Assembly: GCA_945903635.1 (NCBI GenBank)
Contig: CAMDOT010000036.1
Location: 1-35,148, forward strand
DNA: 35,148 bases
Direction: 5' to 3'
From: Rhizobium sp. Q54
GTDB taxonomy: Bacteria > Pseudomonadota > Alphaproteobacteria > Reyranellales > Reyranellaceae
A program made the position numbers and the translations under genes. The notes below the pieces were generated by a model, which worked only from the letters and a program-made list of their open reading frames with translations, was not told the DNA's origin and did no database searches. Positions 33,001 to 35,148 of this stretch are shown here, one piece after another. Numbering within the stretch: the first letter of the stretch is position 1; every line of letters starts with the position of its first letter.

Positions 33001-33732
33001 GGCGAGCGTGTAGGTCGAGAGGGTCGTCTGGACCGCGTCGGTGCCCCCGTCGGCACCTTCCGTCACGGTGTCGCCGGTATCGTCGACGTAGTAGGTGTCG
33101 TTGCCGGCGCCGCCGGTCATGCCGTCCGCGCCGCTCCGACCGTCCAGCACATCGTCACCGTCCTCGCCACTCAGCGTGTCGGTGCCGGCGCCGCCGGTAA
33201 GTCTGTTGGCGAGCCCATTGCCGGTCCCGACGAAGTTGCCCAGGCCGGTGAACAGCACACGGTCGATTTGGGTGCCGAGCGCGTAGGTCGACAGGGTTGT
33301 CCGGACCGTGTCGATGCCTCCTCCCGCGATCTCCGTCACGGTGTCGCCGGCATCGTCGACGTAATAGGTGTCGTTGCCCGCACCGCCGGTCATGGCGTCC
33401 GCGCCGACCCCGCCATTCAGCGTGTCGGCAAATGCCGAGCCATTGAGGACATCATCGCCGAGCGTGCCCGTGAGCACGACTTTGCTCGTGAGCCCAATGT
33501 CTTCGACACGGACGGAATGAGCACCACCGATCCGCGAAGAGAAGTCCAGCTTGCCGCCCGCGCCTTCCAGGCGGAGGACGATCTGCGCCTCGGCTTCCAG
33601 GGGGTCCAGGCCGCCCGAATCGACCGTGATCGTGGTGAAGGTAGCGAGATCTGCAATGCTCGTGGGATCTACGATGTACCGCCAGGTAGCCGGGGCCGTG
33701 AACTGGCCGGGAACCACGAGATTTAACGCCAC
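24010..33732 (-). CDS. Giant RTX/FG-GAP repeat protein, predicted type I-secreted adhesin
   Basis: The product has 3240 residues from a GTG at 33732 and no signal peptide, as expected for type I secretion. Residues 1-90 are non-repetitive. About 90-470 hold four 91-residue RTX units (GGAGNDTYYVDD motif). Three blocks, near 675-1230, 1560-2110 and 2515-3050, each hold exactly seven FG-GAP repeats with a DVNGDGFAD calcium loop, matching seven-bladed integrin-alpha propellers. RTX linkers with GGGGADVIRGGAGDD motifs separate the blocks. The last 190 residues are RTX followed by a non-repetitive end (LYDLVRDGAVLAS) that may be the secretion signal. Surface attachment or matrix function with Ca2+-dependent folding is likely. 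No HlyB/HlyD/TolC genes are in the window. Long antisense frames here are composition artefacts. Confidence 0.9.
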   Translation of the reverse strand: MALNLVVPGQFTAPATWRYIVDPTSIADLATFTTITVDSGGLDPLEAEAQIVLRLEGAGGKLDFSSRIGGAHSVRVEDIGLTSKVVLTGTLGDDVLNGSAFADTLNGGVGADAMTGGAGNDTYYVDDAGDTVTEIAGGGIDTVRTTLSTYALGTQIDRVLFTGLGNFVGTGNGLANRLTGGAGTDTLSGEDGDDVLDGRSGADGMTGGAGNDTYYVDDTGDTVTEGADGGTDAVQTTLSTYTLASNVERLEFTGSGNFTGTGNALANILTGAAGNDALNGEDGNDKLVGGLGDDAMTGGAGNDTYYVDDAGDGVTEIADGGIDTVRTTLSTYTLTSEVERLVFTGSGAFAGTGNELANVLTGGAGNDTLSGNDGDDSLEGGTGADAMTGGAGNDTYYVDAIGDTVMEIAGGGIDTVRTTLSSYALGFEVDRLVFTGSGSFAGTGNGLANVLTGGAGADSLDGGLGNDTIVGAQNDALLDGGGGTDTLRVGAAFTSTGNFQIVNIEKVQLTQAVTLSLANQSEGFTITGSSGVDSITGGAGNDRIVGDLADTLLDGGAGFDTLAVAGSGVTLDLTNFTQAAKVTGIEAIDLTGKGNNTLVLDRLAVLAEVGADGNGVHVLKVDGNAGDTVSFTEAQWANAGAIVDGTVTYDRYVNVSGDAEVRVEQGVTVSFPAVFDLTFLNPSQGFIIQGDEVDGRPSWDQADDRAGWSVSSAGDVNGDGFADLIVGAWKGDDGDYDAGEAYVVFGKASGFGTVDGTGRAVMDLSFLLPSQGFLILGDANFDNAGFSVSSAGNVNGDGFADVIVGARGGNDGGSDAGEAYVVFGKASGFGTVDGTGRAVIDLANIASSFTPDKGFIVQGDTEIDFAGYSVSSAGDVNGDGFADVIVGAFGGGDGGTFAGEAYVVFGKASGFGTVDGTGRAVIDLSNVGSSFAPDKGFLIQGDRAVDRAGTSVSLAGDVNGDGFADLIVGAMYGDDGGSNAGEAYVVFGKASGFGTVNGTGRAVIDLTGLSVADGFIVQGDTGGGNAGRSVSSAGDVNGDGFADLIVGAPFTHGGGSAAGAAYVVFGKASGFGAVDGTGRAVIDLANVGSSFTPDTGFIIQGADSSDFAGWSVSSAGDVNGDGFADLIVGARGNDAGGNDAGEAYVVFGKASGFGTVNGTGRAVIDLDVLSAEEGFAVQGDTTDDRAGFDVSSAGDVNGDGFADLLVGAPYGDDGGDRAGETYVLFGGALGGSIAPVTTTGTTAAEILVGDAGNDTLSGGGGADVIRGGAGDDTISVGDSTFRSVDGGGGSDTLRLAANITSTGDTQISNVEQVVLTQAVTLNLASQTEGFTITGSSGADSIAGGTAPNSISAGTGNDTIGGSQRDTLLDGGADTDTLQVGANFTATGNGQIANIENVTLTAAVTLNLANQAEGFTITGSSGADSITGGTGDDTIVGDMGDTLLDGAAGFDTLALAGSGVTLDFTDPAQAAKVTGIEAIDLTGTGNNALTLDRLALLNQVAANEDGMHVLTVDGDAGDRVSFTEAPWANVGSVVDGAVTYDRYVNGDAEVRIEQGVEVSFPALFDLTFLKPSQGFIIQGDTAGDWAGWSVSSAGDVNGDGFADMIVGARYGDDGGTNAGEAYVVFGRASGFGTVNGTGRAVIDLSNVGSSFTPDKGFIIQGGAANDYAGWSVSSVGDVNGDGFADLIVGAPLDGDGGGGAGGAYVVFGKASGFGAADGTGRAVIVLPNAGSGFTPDAGFVIQGDVSGDFAGFSVSSAGDVNGDGFVDMIVGARGGSDGGSQAGEAYVVFGTASGFGTVNVVTGHAVVDLTNLAPANGFIVRGDSSFDRAGWSVSSAGDVNGDGLADVIVGAPSGSDGGSQAGEAYVVFGTASGFGATIAGRAVIDLTNVGSSFTFDKGFIIQGDAASDQAGRSVSSAGDVNGDGFADLIVGAPYGGDGGSQAGEAYVVFGTASGFGTVDGTDRAVIDLTTLASSAGFVIQGDTENDRTGWSVSSAGDVNGDGFADLIVGARFGHNGGYGGGDAYVVFGKASGFGTVDITDRAVFDLTGFSAADGFIIKGDTAGDNIGASVSSAGDINGDGFADLIVGAYRGSDGGGNAGEAYVLFGAAFGASAAPVLQTGTLAAEILMGGAGDDTLSGGGGADVIRGGAGDDTISVGDSTFRSVDGGGGSDTLSLAVSITSTGDPQISNIEQVVLTQAVTLNLANQTEGFTITGSSGTDSITGGTAPNSISAGAGNDTIAGTQRDKLLDGGADDDTLQVGANFTSTGNGQIVNIENVTLTAAATLNLANQTEGFAITGSSGADSIIGGSGTDTIMGDMGDTLLDGGADTDTLQVGANFTSTGNGQVVNVENVTLTAAATLNLSNQTEGFAIAGSSGADSITGGSGDDTILGDLDDTLLDGGAGTDALILAGSGVTLDLTDPAQAARVTGFEAIDIAGSGNNTLILDRFAVLDDAEANEDGVHVLTIDGNAGDAVSFADAAWVNAGTIVDGAVTYDRYVSGDAEVRIKQDVAVSFPAVFGLANLKPSQGFVIQGDAAGDYAGWSVSSAGDVNGDGFDDVIVGAPRGDDSYGLSGEAYVVFGKASGFGTVDGTGRSVIDLTSLAPTDGFIVPGRGANDQAGRSVSSAGDVNGDGFADLIVGAPYAGSNGSDSSYVVFGRASGFGTVDGTGRAVIDLTNLASSDGIVLQGDGLYDRAGWSVSSAGDVNGDGFADLIVGAPRGDDGGSDAGEAYVVFGKAAGFGTVDGAGRSVIDFTSLGPASGFVVQGDSAGDLAGWSVSSAGDINGDGFADLIVGAPYGSDVGDRAGEAYVVFGKASGFGTVDGTGRSVIDLTVLAPAAGFVIQGSAAFDMAGWSVSSAGDVNGDGFDDLIVGAKYGSDGGFFAGEAYVVFGKASGFGTVDGTGRSVIDLAAVALADGFIIQGDAGNNRAGFSVSEAGDVNGDGFSDLLVGAPFANGQAGQAYVVFGKESGFGTVDGVGRAVIDLTGLAPSDGFAVLGDQASDRAGYSVSAAGDMNGDGFADLIVGAPRGYDGGAFAGEAYVVFGGAFGGSAAPVAHTGTTGAEMLIGGVGNDVLSGGGGADVLRGGAGDDMLSVGDLAFRSIDGGSGSDTLVLGGSGQSFDFTALADTKVTSIETIDITGSGNNSLTLGFADVAAMTDGDNFIFPAANSHHALVVMGNAGDTLTLQNYDPDGPGGVNAATWTLVDADVGLDGSPAGAYDLYDLVRDGAVLASIAMDADMLKV
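24580..26185 (-). repeat. Third block of seven FG-GAP repeats
   Basis: Seven repeats of about 230-240 bp lie here, each coding for GxSVSSAGDVNGDGF-type text followed by a YVVFGKASGFGTVDG-type strand pair. Boundaries are approximate (residues about 2515-3050 of the giant protein). The final repeat passes into the C-terminal RTX region. Confidence 0.8.
27400..29045 (-). repeat. Second block of seven FG-GAP repeats
   Basis: Seven repeats of about 240 bp encode residues about 1560-2110 of the giant protein. They are preceded, as in the other blocks, by a conserved VTYDRYVNGDAEVRI segment and followed by an AAPVLQTGTLAAEIL segment leading into RTX motifs. Confidence 0.8.
30040..31710 (-). repeat. 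First block of seven FG-GAP repeats
   Basis: Seven repeats encode residues about 675-1230. The first blade carries a short insertion (GRPSWDQ) absent from the first blades of the other two blocks. A SIAPVTTTGTTAAEIL segment marks the end of the block. Confidence 0.8.
32270..33450 (-). repeat. Four tandem 273-bp units coding RTX repeats
   Basis: Near-identical GGTGTCGTTGCC tracts recur at about 32546, 32819, 33092 and 33365 on the plus strand, a spacing of 273 bp (91 residues). Each unit encodes a calcium-binding GGAGNDTYYVD nonapeptide region, an IDTVRTTLSTY segment and a GTGNGLANxLTGG segment. Unit boundaries are approximate. Confidence 0.8.
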
Positions 33733-34052
33733 GGCATCGCCCCCACATCAGCACGCACGAAATCAGCCCGACTTGACCCCATCAGCGGCAGAACGGGCAG
33801 CGTGCAACTTATGCGAACGCGAAAAAGGCCCCAAAACAACCGACTGCAATTAGTAGGCTGGACTTGGTCTCGCATTGCAAGGGGAAAGGCGGCGACAGGG
33901 GCGAATTGCTCGACGAAATGCCGGCCGATCACCCTACGCCTGCATCGCCAATATCGACACGCACGACATACACTACCGACGGGTTACCCCCCCACTCGCG
34001 ATGGCAGTGCAGATTTTGGCTATTTATATCTGCGCGCCGGGATCAGCGCGCT
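33733..34052. other. Intergenic region upstream of the giant gene
   Basis: No convincing gene is present on either strand. The region should hold the promoter of the giant gene on the minus strand, but no pair of hexamers with good match and spacing stands out. A TGGGGGCG stretch just before the GTG at 33732 is a poor Shine-Dalgarno site. Confidence 0.4.
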
Positions 34053-34094
34053 GGCGGACAGGGCGATGTCCGAGGACCCGTCGCCCTGTCCGCC
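34053..34094 (-). terminator. Strong hairpin after the dienelactone hydrolase gene
   Basis: GGCGGACAGGGCGA (34053-34066) and TCGCCCTGTCCGCC (34081-34094) form a perfect 14-bp stem with a 14-base loop, beginning four bases after the TGA of the dienelactone hydrolase gene. There is no T-run, so it may protect the transcript end rather than terminate by itself. Confidence 0.55.
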
Positions 34095-34098
34095 GGCC

Positions 34099-35004
34099 TC
34101 AGGCCAGGTTCTTCTTGAAGAACGCGATGGTGCGGTCCCAGGCGATCTTGGCTTGGGCCTCGTTGTAGCGCGGCGTCGAATTGTTGTGAAAGCCGTGCTG
34201 GGTGCCGGGATAGATGAACATCTCGTAGCTCTTGTTGCCGGCCTTCAGCGCCGCCTCGAACGCCGGCCACATCGCGTTGATGCGCTCGTCGTCCTGGGCG
34301 TACTGGACCAGCAGCGGCGCCTGGATCGCGGGCACCGACGCGGTCTCGGCCGCGGCACCATAGAACGGTACGCCCGCGTTCATGTCGGCGCCCAGCGTGG
34401 CCGCCAGGAAGTTGGTGGTGCCGCCGCCCCAGCAGAAGCCGGTGACGCCGAGCTTGCCGGTGGAAAGCGGCAGCGTCTTCAGGTAGCGCGCGCTGTTGAG
34501 CATGTCGGTGCGCAGCTTGGCCGGGTCGAGGCCGGCCTGCAGCGTGCGGCCGTCGTCGTCGTTGCCGGGATAGCCGCCGACCGGCGACAGGCCGTCGGGC
34601 GCGAGCGCGAGGAAGCCTTCGAGCGCCGCGCGGCGCGCCACGTCCTCGATGTAGGGGTTGAGGCCGCGGTTCTCGTGGACCACGAGGACCGTCGGGAACG
34701 GGCCGGCGCCCGTGGGCTGCACGAGGTAGCCGCGCATGGTGCCCGACGTGCCGCCCGGCGACGGGTAGGTCACGTACTTGGCCTTGATCTTGGGATCGGT
34801 GAAGGAAACCGTCTGCGCATCAGCGTAGCGCGGGAACAGCGCCTGCGCCATGGCGAGGCCGCCCACCGTCACCGCGGCGGCGCGTGCCAGGAAGGTGCGG
34901 CGGTCCATGCCGCCGTGGCAGTATTCGTCGTAAAGTTCGAACACGCGGCGATCGATCTCGCCTTGGGTAAGGGCGGGCACTTCGGTATCGGGTTGGTCGA
35001 GCAT
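34099..35004 (-). CDS. Tat-exported dienelactone hydrolase family protein
   Basis: The protein has 301 residues from the ATG at 35004, which has AGGAGG five bases upstream; a longer frame to 35097 lacks such a site. Residues about 33-65 are a twin-arginine signal (DRRTFLARAAAVTVGGLAMA) probably cut after ADAQ. The hydrolase part shows VLVVHENRGLNPYIEDVARR, the nucleophile motif GFCWGGG with Cys191, an Asp in QDDERI and His270 in GTQHGFH, the Cys-Asp-His triad of dienelactone hydrolases. The family opens lactone rings in chloroaromatic degradation, but exported members have broader, mostly unknown substrates. A partial paralogue of its 3' end is at 23175-23270. Confidence 0.92.
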   Translation of the reverse strand: MLDQPDTEVPALTQGEIDRRVFELYDEYCHGGMDRRTFLARAAAVTVGGLAMAQALFPRYADAQTVSFTDPKIKAKYVTYPSPGGTSGTMRGYLVQPTGAGPFPTVLVVHENRGLNPYIEDVARRAALEGFLALAPDGLSPVGGYPGNDDDGRTLQAGLDPAKLRTDMLNSARYLKTLPLSTGKLGVTGFCWGGGTTNFLAATLGADMNAGVPFYGAAAETASVPAIQAPLLVQYAQDDERINAMWPAFEAALKAGNKSYEMFIYPGTQHGFHNNSTPRYNEAQAKIAWDRTIAFFKKNLA

Positions 35005-35148
35005 TTTGGCCTCCTGTCGATTTCGTGTTTCGTCGAGCTTAGCCCATGCGGAGAGAGCCTGAAATGTCGTCGTTTGCCCTGCCCGCATGGCGAGCATCAG
35101 CTCAAATGGCTGAAGTAGTCATTTTCATGAGGGCGCGCAGGATGCGCG
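35005..35148. other. Intergenic right edge
   Basis: The last 144 bases lie upstream of the dienelactone hydrolase gene. No gene, repeat or convincing promoter was recognised. Confidence 0.4.

Noticed and set aside
24226..33726. Long plus-strand open frames opposite the giant gene (24226-26022, 28324-30282, 31630-33726)
   Set aside because: They mirror the repeat structure of the minus-strand gene, are rich in Ala, Arg, His and Val, and have no motifs. High GC and biased codon use explain the open frames.
24010..33732. Regularly spaced repeats suggesting a CRISPR array
   Set aside because: The period is about 230-273 bp and the repeats are in-frame protein repeats; no short identical repeats with unique spacers exist.

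Overview
The window looks like a high-GC alphaproteobacterial chromosome. The best evidence is the left edge, where gshB, a SirB1-type gene, yraN and rsmI lie on the minus strand opposite a divergent LppC/LpoA-like lipoprotein gene. The CoA-dependent catabolic genes and Bug solute receptor suggest a metabolically versatile soil or water organism, perhaps Bradyrhizobium- or Reyranella-like. The genus cannot be fixed from sequence alone. No tRNA, rRNA, CRISPR array or transposase was seen.

Layout. 1-4150: core housekeeping (gshB start, SirB1-like, YraN, RsmI; divergent LppC-like lipoprotein and a HAD phosphatase). 4151-5056: intergenic repeats, then copy A of a ~700-bp duplicated unit carrying a small helix-turn-helix gene. 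5092-13680: a catabolic locus with an Fe-type alcohol dehydrogenase, a FadR-type regulator, a double-length acyl-CoA dehydrogenase, enoyl-CoA hydratase, a nitronate-monooxygenase-like flavoprotein, a Bug periplasmic receptor and a CoA transferase. Palindromes of the TGGTCNNACCA type lie in both divergent control regions and, in one of them, inside the spacers of two predicted promoters, so the locus is probably one regulon controlled by its own FadR-type protein. 13801-15258: small unknown genes. 15371-19029: patatin-like phospholipase, then ppk2, an unknown gene and a Ca2+/H+ antiporter. 19026-21287: a secreted protein, an outer-membrane beta-barrel protein, a VIT/CCC1-like membrane protein and an in-frame potassium-channel remnant. 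21429-23158: an Asp/Asn beta-hydroxylase-family enzyme and a cyclopropane-synthase-like methyltransferase. 23175-23978: a dienelactone hydrolase 3' remnant abutting copy B of the duplicated unit. 24010-33732: one 9.7-kb gene for a 3240-residue RTX/FG-GAP protein. 34099-35004: an intact Tat-exported dienelactone hydrolase.

Main points of interest. The giant protein resolves into three blocks of exactly seven FG-GAP repeats, that is, three predicted integrin-alpha-like seven-bladed propellers, separated by RTX linkers whose module number rises 1, 2, 3. The duplicated unit (4361-5056 and 23274-23978) has its own leader with two hairpins, one resembling an attenuator, ahead of a terminase-small-subunit-like protein. 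Copy B ends exactly where a dienelactone hydrolase gene is cut. A VIT-like gene is followed, in the same frame after a single TGA, by the pore and last helix of a K+ channel. Starts were moved from the longest reading frame where a Shine-Dalgarno site or family length argued for it; each case is stated in its entry.
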